This document shows positions 1 to 5,341 of a DNA stretch of 5,404 nt, one piece after another. How positions within the stretch are numbered: position 1 is the stretch's first letter; every line of letters begins with the position of its first letter. Origin of the DNA: Zoogloeaceae bacterium (GTDB taxonomy: Bacteria; Pseudomonadota; Gammaproteobacteria; Burkholderiales; Rhodocyclaceae); assembly GCA_031278735.1 (NCBI GenBank), contig JAITJU010000121.1:1-5404 (forward strand). Direction: 5' to 3'. A program made the translations under genes and the position numbers. The notes under the pieces were generated by a model that saw only the letters and a list, made by a program, of their open reading frames with translations, had not been told where the DNA came from and did no database searches.

Positions 1-482
1 ATCTGCCATTGTTCATGGTCGATCTGGCCGTGCCGCGCGACATCGAACCAGAAGTCGGCGAGCTTGACGACGTGTTTCTCTACACGATCGACGATCTGGC
101 GCAGGTGGTCGCCGTCGGCGTGGAATCCCGCCAGGCCGCCGCGGCGCAGGCCGAGGCGATCATCGAGACGCAGGTGGAACAATTCACGCACTGGCTGGCG
201 GCGCGCGACACCGTTCCCTTGATCCGCAGTTTGCGCGATACTTTCGAACGCGCCCGCCGCCACGAACTGGAACACGCCATGAAACGTCTGGCTGCGGGCG
301 ACACGGCGGAAAAGGCGCTTTTGCAGCTCTCTCAACGCTTGACGAACAAGTTTTTGCATTCGCCTGTCCAGGCATTGCAGCAAGCCGGGGAAAAAGACCG
401 CCACGCCTTGCGGCAGGCGGCGGAACGGCTGTTGCGCATCCGCGAACAGGAATCCGGATTCGGGAGCCAGAATGAGACATGA
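1..482 (+). CDS. hemA: Glutamyl-tRNA reductase, C-terminal part (5' end outside the window)
   Basis: Glutamyl-tRNA reductase uses NADPH to reduce glutamyl-tRNA(Glu) to glutamate-1-semialdehyde, the first committed step of C5-pathway tetrapyrrole (heme) synthesis in the cytoplasm. The frame is already open at base 3 and reads LPLFMVDLAVPRDIEPEV. The DLAVPRDI stretch is the conserved end of the NADPH-binding domain, and VFLYTIDDL leads into the helical dimerisation domain. The rest is helical and charged, with SQRLTNKFLHSPVQAL being the family's usual near-C-terminal motif. About 160 residues are present of an expected 410-430, so the catalytic cysteine domain lies upstream of the window. The TTG at base 9 is an internal codon, not a start. 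The gene ends at TGA 480-482, 11 bases inside the next gene. Identification is firm. Confidence 0.96.
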   Translation, partial: LPLFMVDLAVPRDIEPEVGELDDVFLYTIDDLAQVVAVGVESRQAAAAQAEAIIETQVEQFTHWLAARDTVPLIRSLRDTFERARRHELEHAMKRLAAGDTAEKALLQLSQRLTNKFLHSPVQALQQAGEKDRHALRQAAERLLRIREQESGFGSQNET

Positions 483-1803
483 TCCAATGATGCGGCGCGC
501 CGTCACAGGCGCGGGACGCGCCAGCCTTTTCTTCCTGACGCTGGCGCTGACGTTCGGCGCGTCGGCCTCGGTGTGGCGGATGATAGCCAGCGACAAGGGG
601 CGGGCAATCGAAGTGGATACGGCCAGCATCCAGCGCGCGGCGAACGGCAATATACTGGCAATCAGCCGTCTGCGGCTGGACAAGGAAATCATTGATATCC
701 ACACCAATGGCAATTACAAATACATCCAGACCCTGATGCGCTACGATTGCGATCAACGCTCGGTCGCCACCCTGCGGCGCAGTTTTCTGACGGCGGAAGA
801 AGCCGTGCTGCGCAGCGACGAAATGCCGGAAGCCGCCGCCATGCCGGTGCGCAGCAATACGCTGGACGAAAAGGTAATGCGCGAACTCTGCCGTCCGGCA
901 GGCACGCGCGGCAACGCGCAGACTCGCATGGAAGAGGCGCAGTCCGCCGCCGCCGCCCTGCGTCAATCCAATGAAGTTGTCATCAGGAAACAGTTGGACG
1001 GCATCCGCGCCGCCGCGGACAAACCCGCGGCGACAGGCAGGCAGGCGAGCGTCCATAATCGCGCGCGCGGCGCGGGCGCAAGCGCGTCGGCGCCGCGCCC
1101 TCTGGCCTGGAGCTACGACGGCCCCGGCGGACCGGAACACTGGGCGGATGTCGCGCCGGAAAACCTGCTCTGCCGCGAAGGCAGGCGGCAGTCGCCCATT
1201 CGCGTCCAGGACGGCATCACGCTGGATCTGGAGCCGCTCCTGTTCAATTATCCGTCCGCGCAGTTTTCCGTGCTGGACAGCGGACGCGGCATCGAAGCGC
1301 GGGGCTTTGACAATCACGTCACCCTGATGGGCAAATCCTACGCGTTGGAGCGCGTCACTTTTCAGCGCCCAGGCGAAAACAGCATCGAAGACAAAACCTT
1401 CGCCATGAGCGCGCATCTGGAACACCGCGCCTTTGACGGCGAGCGTCTGCTGGTGGCGGTGATGCTGGAAATCGGGGCGGAAAACCCCTTCATCCGGCAA
1501 GTGCTCAATTACCTGCCGCTGGAACAGAACCGCGCCGTGACGCCAGAGGTCGATTTCGACCTGAGCCGACTGCTGCCCAAACAGCGCGGCTACCATACCT
1601 TCATGGGATCCATGACGCGACCGCCCTGCGAAGAAGGCGTCATCTGGGCGGTGCTGCAAACGCCGGTCACGCTTTCCGCCGCCCAGGAAGCCATCTTTGC
1701 CCGCCTCTACCCGAACAACGCCCGTCCCCGGCAAGCCGCGCACGGACGTCTCATCAAGTCGTCCCGCCCGGAAGACGCGCCGGAAACAACGACGGAAAAC
1801 TAA
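472..1803 (+). CDS. Secreted fusion: adhesin-E-like domain plus zinc-site-degenerate alpha-carbonic anhydrase domain
   Basis: A protein of 443 residues. Residues 1-32 form a signal peptide (Arg-rich start, hydrophobic 19-30, likely cleavage after ASA at 32), so the product is probably periplasmic or surface-exposed. Residues 33-142 resemble surface-adhesin protein E: VW at the start, VDTASIQR at 48-54, YDC with Cys93 and a closing Cys140. Residues 143-210 are a helical then Ala/Arg-rich linker. Residues 213-418 are an alpha-carbonic anhydrase fold: WSYDGPGGPEHW, QSPI at 240-243, GSMTRPPCEEGV at 379-390, with Cys234 and Cys386 placed for the bacterial disulfide. The two zinc histidines of the usual QFHFH strand are Thr296 and Gln298; only the third, His315, remains. 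Hydration of CO2 is therefore unlikely. GGAG at 463-466 sits 5 bases before the chosen ATG; Met6 and Met7 are alternative starts. The gene overlaps hemA by 11 bases, suggesting coupling. Fold is firm, function unknown. Confidence 0.9.
   Translation: MRHDPMMRRAVTGAGRASLFFLTLALTFGASASVWRMIASDKGRAIEVDTASIQRAANGNILAISRLRLDKEIIDIHTNGNYKYIQTLMRYDCDQRSVATLRRSFLTAEEAVLRSDEMPEAAAMPVRSNTLDEKVMRELCRPAGTRGNAQTRMEEAQSAAAALRQSNEVVIRKQLDGIRAAADKPAATGRQASVHNRARGAGASASAPRPLAWSYDGPGGPEHWADVAPENLLCREGRRQSPIRVQDGITLDLEPLLFNYPSAQFSVLDSGRGIEARGFDNHVTLMGKSYALERVTFQRPGENSIEDKTFAMSAHLEHRAFDGERLLVAVMLEIGAENPFIRQVLNYLPLEQNRAVTPEVDFDLSRLLPKQRGYHTFMGSMTRPPCEEGVIWAVLQTPVTLSAAQEAIFARLYPNNARPRQAAHGRLIKSSRPEDAPETTTEN
1011..1032 (+). 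repeat. Perfect 8-bp GC inverted repeat in the interdomain linker
   Basis: CGCCGCGG (1011-1018) and CCGCGGCG (1025-1032) are perfect inverted copies with a 6-base loop. The hairpin lies within codons of the linker between the adhesin-E-like and carbonic-anhydrase-like domains. It may just reflect Ala/Arg-rich GC coding; a role in the mRNA is unproven. Confidence 0.4.
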
Positions 1804-1844
1804 CGGCAGGCGTCCATGCTTGCCGCTCACGATGCCCGCCTGCC
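1804..1844 (+). terminator. Competing hairpins after the carbonic-anhydrase-like gene; possible weak terminator
   Basis: Directly after the TAA, CGGCAGGC (1804-1811) can pair with GCTTGCCG (1818-1825), an 8-bp stem with one G-U pair. The overlapping GGCAGGCG (1805-1812) can instead pair perfectly with CGCCTGCC (1837-1844). The two folds are mutually exclusive. The following bases (CTTGTTGTTGATTG near 1852) are only moderately T-rich, so this is a weak intrinsic terminator at best. Confidence 0.4.
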
Positions 1845-1888
1845 AATGGCCGCTTGTTGTTGATTGCTCCAGCCGCGAGAACCCTCAA

Positions 1889-1910
1889 GCGGCGCAAATG
1901 CACGCGCCGC
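1889..1910. terminator. GC hairpin between convergent genes, possibly a weak shared terminator
   Basis: GCGGCGC (1889-1895) and GCGCCGC (1904-1910) form a perfect 7-bp stem with an 8-base loop. It lies between the stops of the convergent carbonic-anhydrase-like gene and symporter, where a two-way terminator would be expected. Neither strand carries a proper T-run after it, so it may act only as an RNA 3' end stabiliser. The remainder of 1804-1976 shows no gene. Confidence 0.35.
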
Positions 1911-1976
1911 CGCCGACACGGAGAGCGCAAGCGTCCTCTCTTCCCGCGCTTCGTCTCGAAGTGATTGCGCAGACCG

Positions 1977-3509
1977 TCAATCCGCGTCTATCCGCTCATC
2001 ATGGAAATTGCGGTACGACTCCCTGAACAGCCTGCCGACTCGGGCGGCGTCGGGTTTGGGGGTGACGAGGCTGACCAGCGGCACGATGACCAGTCCGGCA
2101 AGCATGGCCAGCGCGCCCGCGTTGATGGGCGAGCCGACATAGCCCCAGAACATGTTGGCGCACACCAGTCCGATGGCGAAAACGAAACAGACCCAGACGC
2201 TCGCCGCGGTGGCGCCCCGCCAATACAGCCCGTAAAGAAAGGGCGCGAGAAACGCGCCCGCCAGCGCGCCCCAGCTGATGGACATCAACTGGGCAATGAA
2301 CGTGACCGAGGAATTGTACTGGATGAGCGCGATCAACGTCGAAATCAGCACGAACGCCACGATCAGCAGCCGAATCACCTTGACCTGCCGCCCGACGCTC
2401 ATGTCCTTGAGAAAATTGTCCTTGAGAAAATCAAGCGTCAACGTGGAACTCGAAGTCAGCACCAGCGAACTCAAGGTCGACATCGAGGCGCTCAATACCA
2501 GCACCACCGTCAGGCCAATGAGCAGATCCGGCATACGGGCGAGCATGGCGGGAATTATCGAGTCATACACCGGCGTGTGGGCGGGCGTATAGGCAATGAC
2601 ATCCGCCGCCAGCCGCCCGAAGCCGCCGAGAAAGTAACTGCCGCCCGCGACCGCCAGCGCGAATCCCGTTGAAATGACGGCGCCGCGCTTGATGGCGTCC
2701 ACGCTCTGAATGGCGTAGAACTTCTGCACCATCTGCGGCAGACCCCAGACGCCCAGCGACGTGAGGATGAACACGCCCGCCAGATTAAACGGATCGGGGC
2801 CGTACAGCGAGACAAACGCCCCCTGCATCCCCGCCGTTCCGGGCGTGTCGTTGGGCACGCGCGAGAGCGCGATCATCGCCTGGGTGAAGCCGCCGTACCC
2901 GCCCAACACGGCGACGATGACGGCAATGATGCCAAACAGCATGATGAATCCCTGCACAGTGTCATTGACGGCAGTCGCCATATAGCCGCCCATCACCACA
3001 TAAACGCAGGTCAGCGCCGCCATGAGGATGATGCACCATTCATACGGCGCGCCAAACGCCATGTCGAAAAGACGCGACAGCCCGCTATAGACGCTGGCGG
3101 TATAGGGAATGAGAAAGACGAACACGATGCCTGCCGCCGCGATGCGCAACCAGCGGCTCGAAAATCGCGCGCCCAGGAATTCCGGCAGGGTTCGCGCCTG
3201 CAAATGATGCGTCATTGCCCGCGTGCGCGCCCCCAGCACGTACCAGGCGAGCAAACTGCCGATAAAGGCGTTTCCCAGCCCAATCCACAACGCCGCCATG
3301 CCGTATTTCCAGCCGAATTGCCCGGCGTAGCCGATGAAGACCACCGCCGAAAAATACGAAGTGCCGTAGGCGAAAGCGGAAAGCCACGGCCCCACCCGGC
3401 GTCCGCCCAGAACGAAGCCTTCCACGTCTCTCGCGCTCTTGCGGGCGCGAAACCCGATGAAAAGGGTCACGGCGAAGAACGCCAGCATCATCGCCAGTTT
3501 GAACAGCAT
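1977..3509 (-). CDS. Sodium:solute symporter (SSS family), substrate unknown
   Basis: An inner-membrane secondary transporter of 510 residues expected to couple solute uptake to sodium entry, of the family that includes PutP, PanF and SGLT. About 13 hydrophobic segments are visible, with the N-terminal helix at 2-20 and the last near 463-483. Helix 2 carries YGTSYFSAVVFIGYAG (49-64); its Ser54 aligns by eye with PutP Ser57, while PutP Asp55 is Tyr here. The sodium-site helix carries MSTLSS (343-348), matching the Ser340/Thr341 region of PutP. GLPQMVQKFYA (257-267) is a family signature. The ATG at 3509 is preferred because AGGA lies 6 bases upstream; a TTG ten codons earlier lacks this and falls on the proposed -10 box. 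No partner small-subunit gene is adjacent, so it is probably self-sufficient. It is not clearly a proline carrier, and its substrate cannot be told from sequence. Confidence 0.93.
   Translation of the reverse strand: MLFKLAMMLAFFAVTLFIGFRARKSARDVEGFVLGGRRVGPWLSAFAYGTSYFSAVVFIGYAGQFGWKYGMAALWIGLGNAFIGSLLAWYVLGARTRAMTHHLQARTLPEFLGARFSSRWLRIAAAGIVFVFLIPYTASVYSGLSRLFDMAFGAPYEWCIILMAALTCVYVVMGGYMATAVNDTVQGFIMLFGIIAVIVAVLGGYGGFTQAMIALSRVPNDTPGTAGMQGAFVSLYGPDPFNLAGVFILTSLGVWGLPQMVQKFYAIQSVDAIKRGAVISTGFALAVAGGSYFLGGFGRLAADVIAYTPAHTPVYDSIIPAMLARMPDLLIGLTVVLVLSASMSTLSSLVLTSSSTLTLDFLKDNFLKDMSVGRQVKVIRLLIVAFVLISTLIALIQYNSSVTFIAQLMSISWGALAGAFLAPFLYGLYWRGATAASVWVCFVFAIGLVCANMFWGYVGSPINAGALAMLAGLVIVPLVSLVTPKPDAARVGRLFRESYRNFHDERIDAD
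2402..2431 (-). repeat. Perfect 15-bp tandem repeat inside the symporter gene
   Basis: The 15-mer TGTCCTTGAGAAAAT occurs at 2402-2416 and again at 2417-2431 with no mismatch. On the coding strand it gives FLKD-N-FLKD in frame, in the polar loop just after the sodium-site helix. Because it is a multiple of three, gain or loss of one copy keeps the frame. Confidence 0.9.
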
Positions 3510-3515
3510 GGGGTG

Positions 3516-3519
3516 TCCT
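3516..3519 (-). promoter_or_regulatory. Ribosome binding site of the symporter
   Basis: AGGA on the minus strand lies 6 bases before the ATG at 3509. It decides the start in favour of this ATG over the TTG at 3539. Confidence 0.75.
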
Positions 3520-3537
3520 GTCGTCAGACTTCCAGAC

Positions 3538-3567
3538 AATATAACGGATGAATGTTCGTCGCGTCAG
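3538..3567 (-). promoter_or_regulatory. Candidate sigma-70 promoter of the symporter
   Basis: Reading the minus strand, CTGACG (3567-3562, four of six matches to TTGACA) is followed after 18 bases by TATATT (3543-3538, five of six matches to TATAAT). Transcription would begin near 3530, giving a leader of about 20 bases containing the AGGA site. The -35 box overlaps a small inverted repeat at 3562-3575. Confidence 0.5.
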
Positions 3568-3596
3568 GGATGACGGACGCCGAAGCGGCTTCCGGC
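3562..3596 (-). other. Two adjacent small hairpins between the secreted-protein gene and the symporter
   Basis: CGTCA (3562-3566) pairs with TGACG (3571-3575) around a GGGA loop, and GCCGAAG (3579-3585) pairs with CTTCCGGC (3589-3596) with one bulged C. On the minus strand they follow the stop of the small secreted protein gene. Neither is followed by a T-run, so a factor-independent terminator is not well supported; they may reduce readthrough into the symporter or act as an operator over its -35 box. Confidence 0.3.
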
Positions 3597-3638
3597 GCAA
3601 AGCTCGTCCGGCAAGCCAAGGGGGTTGCCGCGCAGGCT

Positions 3639-4100
3639 TTATTTGACGATGGCCGCCTGACCTTTCAGCGCCACGCCCGCCATGATGTTGCCGGCATGAC
3701 ACTCGTACTGCGTGCTGCTCCTGTATTCGTTGCGCTTGTAAAAACTCACCAGATCGACCACGGCGTTGGCGCCGTATTTCTTCGCGTTCGCTTCAAAGGC
3801 GATCAGCACCGACTGCAATGCCCAGGCGCAAGCCTCTTCATCGCTTTTGCCGACGCCGTTGGTTTTTTTGTTGGAAACGGCTTCCGGGAATCTCCGAACG
3901 ACGCCGCCCTTGGTTTTCTGGCCTTTCAGGTAAAACTTGACGCTTCCATCCAGTCGACCGGCGCGGATGGCGTCATTGACGACGCTTTGAAAATCCAGGT
4001 GATGCACCGTGTCACGGGCATGACCGGCGACAGGCGAAAGCAGGAGCGCCACCGCCAGCGTGAGAAAGGCTTTTTGCAACGGAAAGGGCTTTTGCGGCAT
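3639..4100 (-). CDS. Small secreted protein of the family often mislabelled 'excinuclease ATPase subunit'
   Basis: A protein of 153 residues. Residues 1-28 look like a signal peptide (PQKPFPLQK, then hydrophobic 11-25, cleavage near GHA at 28), so it is exported, probably to the periplasm. The mature part begins RDTVHHLDF and carries the blocks GSVKFYLKGQKT (52-63), SNKKTNG (76-82), GANAVVDLVSFYK (110-122) and YECHAG (132-137), ending AGVALKGQA. From memory these match a small proteobacterial family often called 'excinuclease ABC subunit A', but there is no ATP-binding loop or zinc finger, so that name has no support here. Two cysteines, Cys91 and Cys134, could form a disulfide. AGAGG lies 6 bases before the ATG. 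It follows folB on the same strand but a strong terminator separates them. Molecular function unknown. Confidence 0.85.
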   Translation of the reverse strand: MPQKPFPLQKAFLTLAVALLLSPVAGHARDTVHHLDFQSVVNDAIRAGRLDGSVKFYLKGQKTKGGVVRRFPEAVSNKKTNGVGKSDEEACAWALQSVLIAFEANAKKYGANAVVDLVSFYKRNEYRSSTQYECHAGNIMAGVALKGQAAIVK

Positions 4101-4116
4101 CTCGAACCTCTTGTGA

Positions 4117-4145
4117 TGGATAAAAAAACGACGGCGCGTTTTCAA
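4117..4145 (-). promoter_or_regulatory. Weak candidate promoter of the small secreted protein gene
   Basis: On the minus strand TTGAAA (4145-4140, five of six to TTGACA) is followed after 17 bases by TATCCA (4122-4117, only three of six to TATAAT). The predicted start would leave a leader of about ten bases that barely includes the AGAGG site. A promoter is expected here because the folB terminator lies just upstream. Confidence 0.3.
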
Positions 4146-4150
4146 GCGTG

Positions 4151-4182
4151 AAAACAAAACCGTCATGCCGTCAACATGGCGG
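4151..4182 (-). terminator. Intrinsic terminator of folB
   Basis: Reading the minus strand, CCGCCATG (4182-4175) pairs with CATGACGG (4167-4160), an 8-position stem with one C-A mismatch and a 7-base loop. It is followed at once by TTTTGTTTT (4159-4151). It lies 44 bases past the folB stop and upstream of the small secreted protein gene, so the two are probably separate transcripts. Confidence 0.75.
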
Positions 4183-4195
4183 ATTCTGACAGAAT
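4183..4195. repeat. 13-base perfect inverted repeat next to the folB terminator
   Basis: ATTCTG-A-CAGAAT is a perfect 6+6 inverted repeat around a single base. It abuts the terminator stem on its folB side. It could be an operator-type site, an extension of the terminator structure, or chance; nothing in the window identifies a cognate regulator. Confidence 0.4.
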
Positions 4196-4225
4196 GCCCG
4201 CGAAAGGACAAGCGCGCCGCTCGCG

Positions 4226-4612
4226 TCAGTCGCGTTTTGCCGACGTTTCGCCCGCCTCTTCCGCCACGCGCTCGATGAGGACGCCAACCCGTTTGACATC
4301 GCGCATGGCGCCCAGTTTGGCGACGGAGAGGCGCACCCACGGGACGGCAAAGGATTTGAGAATCTGGCTGGCGGCAAATTCCGCGAGCGTCTCCAGCAGA
4401 TTGAAGCGGCGCGCGGACAATTCGGCGCGCAGGCATTCGCAGACGGCGGCGTAATCAACGGTGTCGCGGATGTCGTCAACGCGCCGGGCGGATGCGGCGG
4501 AGGCAATGCCCATGCGGATGTCCAGCGCCACCGTCTGCGGCGCGGCCTGTTCTCGCGGATGGATGCCGACGCAAGTCTCGACGCGCAAATCCTCAATGAA
4601 AATAATGTCCAT
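4226..4612 (-). CDS. folB: Dihydroneopterin aldolase
   Basis: Cytoplasmic enzyme of folate synthesis that cleaves 7,8-dihydroneopterin to 6-hydroxymethyl-7,8-dihydropterin and glycolaldehyde; the family also epimerises at C2'. The 128-residue protein starts MDIIFIEDLRVET, closely like E. coli FolB (MDIVFIEQLSVIT). Family active-site positions are kept: Glu21 in GIHPREQ, Tyr54 in VDYAAV, Glu74 in NLLETLAE and Lys99 in AKLGA. Length is close to the usual 117-125, with a short extra charged tail. The ATG at 4612 is chosen by alignment; an ATG-independent extension to 4684 is open but would add 24 residues unlike the family. No clear Shine-Dalgarno sequence precedes the start. It is divergent from plsY across 95 bases, an arrangement also seen in E. 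coli, and ends before a strong terminator. Confidence 0.95.
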   Translation of the reverse strand: MDIIFIEDLRVETCVGIHPREQAAPQTVALDIRMGIASAASARRVDDIRDTVDYAAVCECLRAELSARRFNLLETLAEFAASQILKSFAVPWVRLSVAKLGAMRDVKRVGVLIERVAEEAGETSAKRD

Positions 4613-4644
4613 GCCGACGCAATCGAAGGTGGAAAAACCGGAGT

Positions 4645-4660
4645 CTCGCGGAGTTGCGAG
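4645..4660. other. Small hairpin in the folB leader
   Basis: CTCGC (4645-4649) and GCGAG (4656-4660) are inverted copies with a 6-base loop, inside the stretch that would be the 5' leader of folB if transcription starts at the inverted repeat at 4668-4689. A short GC stem like this may be chance. Confidence 0.25.
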
Positions 4661-4667
4661 GCGCGGA

Positions 4668-4689
4668 GTACAATTCGCGCGCATTGTAC
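4668..4689. promoter_or_regulatory. Perfect inverted repeat in the folB-plsY divergent promoter region
   Basis: GTACAAT (4668-4674) and ATTGTAC (4683-4689) are perfect inverted copies separated by the 8-base GC-only-but-one spacer TCGCGCGC. Each arm contains TACAAT reading outward on its own strand toward the gene, a five-of-six match to the -10 consensus, so the repeat could hold back-to-back -10 boxes for plsY (+) and folB (-). The plus-strand start would fall near 4682, about 26 bases before the plsY ATG. No convincing -35 box exists at the right distance on either strand, so the site may instead be an operator or need an activator. Confidence 0.5.
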
Positions 4690-4707
4690 CCGTCTTTATT
4701 TGCGCTC

Positions 4708-5313
4708 ATGAACATTTTCATTGATTTTCTGGCCTGTCTGGCCGCCTACTTTCTGGGTTCCGTTTCCTTTGCCGTGCTGGGCGCGCGCTTTTTCCGCCTG
4801 GCGGATCCGCGCACTTACGGTTCCGGCAATCCTGGCGCAACCAATGTTCTGCGTTCCGGCAACAAAAAGGCGGCGCTGTTTACGCTGGCGGGCGACGTGC
4901 TGAAAGGTGTATTTGCCGTCCTGCTCGCCCGCGCGCTGGGTTTTTCCGACGTGACGGTCGGTCTGGTCGGTCTGGCGGCCTTCATCGGGCACGTGTATCC
5001 GGTGTTTCTGAAATTCAAGGGCGGCAAGGGCGTGGCGACGGCGGGCGGCGTGTTGCTGACGCTGGCGCCGTTCGCCGGACTGGCCGCGTTGATGACTTGG
5101 CTGCTGACGGTACTCGTCAGCCGCTATTCCTCCCTTGCCGCCGTGGCGGCCGGATTTTCCGCTCCGCTCTGGGGGCTTTTGTTCTATGGCCCGCAAAGCG
5201 GCAACACGGGCATTGCCCTTCTGCTGGGCGCAACGCTGATTGCGCGCCACCGGAACAACATCCGGCGTCTGCTGGCGGGCACGGAAAGCCGGATCGGGCG
5301 AAAGCCGAAATGA
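4708..5313 (+). CDS. plsY: Glycerol-3-phosphate acyltransferase (acyl-phosphate dependent)
   Basis: Inner-membrane enzyme that transfers an acyl group from acyl-phosphate to the 1-position of sn-glycerol-3-phosphate, forming lysophosphatidic acid, the first step of phospholipid synthesis in the PlsX/PlsY route. The 201-residue protein has the expected membrane segments, with the first near 3-25. All three family motifs are present: GSGNPGATNVLR (38-49), the glycine-rich substrate-binding block GHVYPVFLKFKGGKGVAT (94-111) and HRNNIRRLLAGTE (181-193); many relatives have Glu where this has the first Asn of HRNN. The ATG at 4708 is chosen because MNIFIDFLACLAAYFLGS aligns with the family's N-terminus; an upstream in-frame ATG at 4654 would lie before the putative promoter. 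No clear Shine-Dalgarno sequence precedes it. Divergent from folB. No T-run terminator follows on this strand within the window. Confidence 0.96.
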   Translation: MNIFIDFLACLAAYFLGSVSFAVLGARFFRLADPRTYGSGNPGATNVLRSGNKKAALFTLAGDVLKGVFAVLLARALGFSDVTVGLVGLAAFIGHVYPVFLKFKGGKGVATAGGVLLTLAPFAGLAALMTWLLTVLVSRYSSLAAVAAGFSAPLWGLLFYGPQSGNTGIALLLGATLIARHRNNIRRLLAGTESRIGRKPK

Positions 5314-5319
5314 ATCCGC

Positions 5320-5341
5320 GCCGCCTTGCTTCGCGGGCGGC
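5320..5341. other. GC hairpin after plsY
   Basis: GCCGCC (5320-5325) and GGCGGC (5336-5341) form a 6-bp stem with a 10-base loop, 6 bases after the plsY stop. On the plus strand it is followed by an A-run, not a T-run, so it is a poor intrinsic terminator for plsY, though it may protect the 3' end. Confidence 0.35.

Noticed and set aside
472..1803. Reading the carbonic-anhydrase-like gene as a broken pseudogene because of the lost zinc ligands
   Set aside because: The frame is intact over 443 codons, with signal peptide, cysteines and other fold motifs preserved, which fits selection for a non-catalytic role better than decay.
184..1830. A 548-codon open frame on the minus strand opposite the carbonic-anhydrase-like gene
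   Set aside because: Its translation is rich in Arg, Gly and Ala with no recognisable motif, it runs antisense to two clearly homologous proteins, and such mirror frames are usual in GC-rich DNA.
1804..1976. A possible small gene in the gap between the convergent genes
   Set aside because: Short frames crossing this gap begin inside one neighbour and end inside the other, without ribosome binding sites or recognisable protein motifs.
1965..2672. A 235-codon plus-strand open frame opposite the symporter
   Set aside because: The product is a low-complexity run of Arg, Gln, His and Asp (typical of an antisense reading of membrane-protein codons) and the symporter on the other strand is certain.
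3507..3539. Upstream TTG start for the symporter, adding ten residues
   Set aside because: The ATG at 3509 has AGGA at a good distance, while the TTG overlaps the proposed -10 box and the extra residues are not membrane-like or family-like.
3552..4151. A 199-codon plus-strand open frame opposite the small secreted protein gene
   Set aside because: The minus-strand protein has a signal peptide, a ribosome binding site and family motifs; the plus-strand frame has none of these.
4101..4436. Extension of the small secreted protein to a 265-residue product starting inside folB
   Set aside because: It would bury the signal peptide, cross the folB terminator, and read through folB codons in another frame; the ATG at 4100 has a good ribosome binding site.
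4613..4684. N-terminal extension of FolB by 24 residues to 4684
   Set aside because: FolB relatives begin at MDI, and the extension would start inside the inverted repeat of the promoter region.
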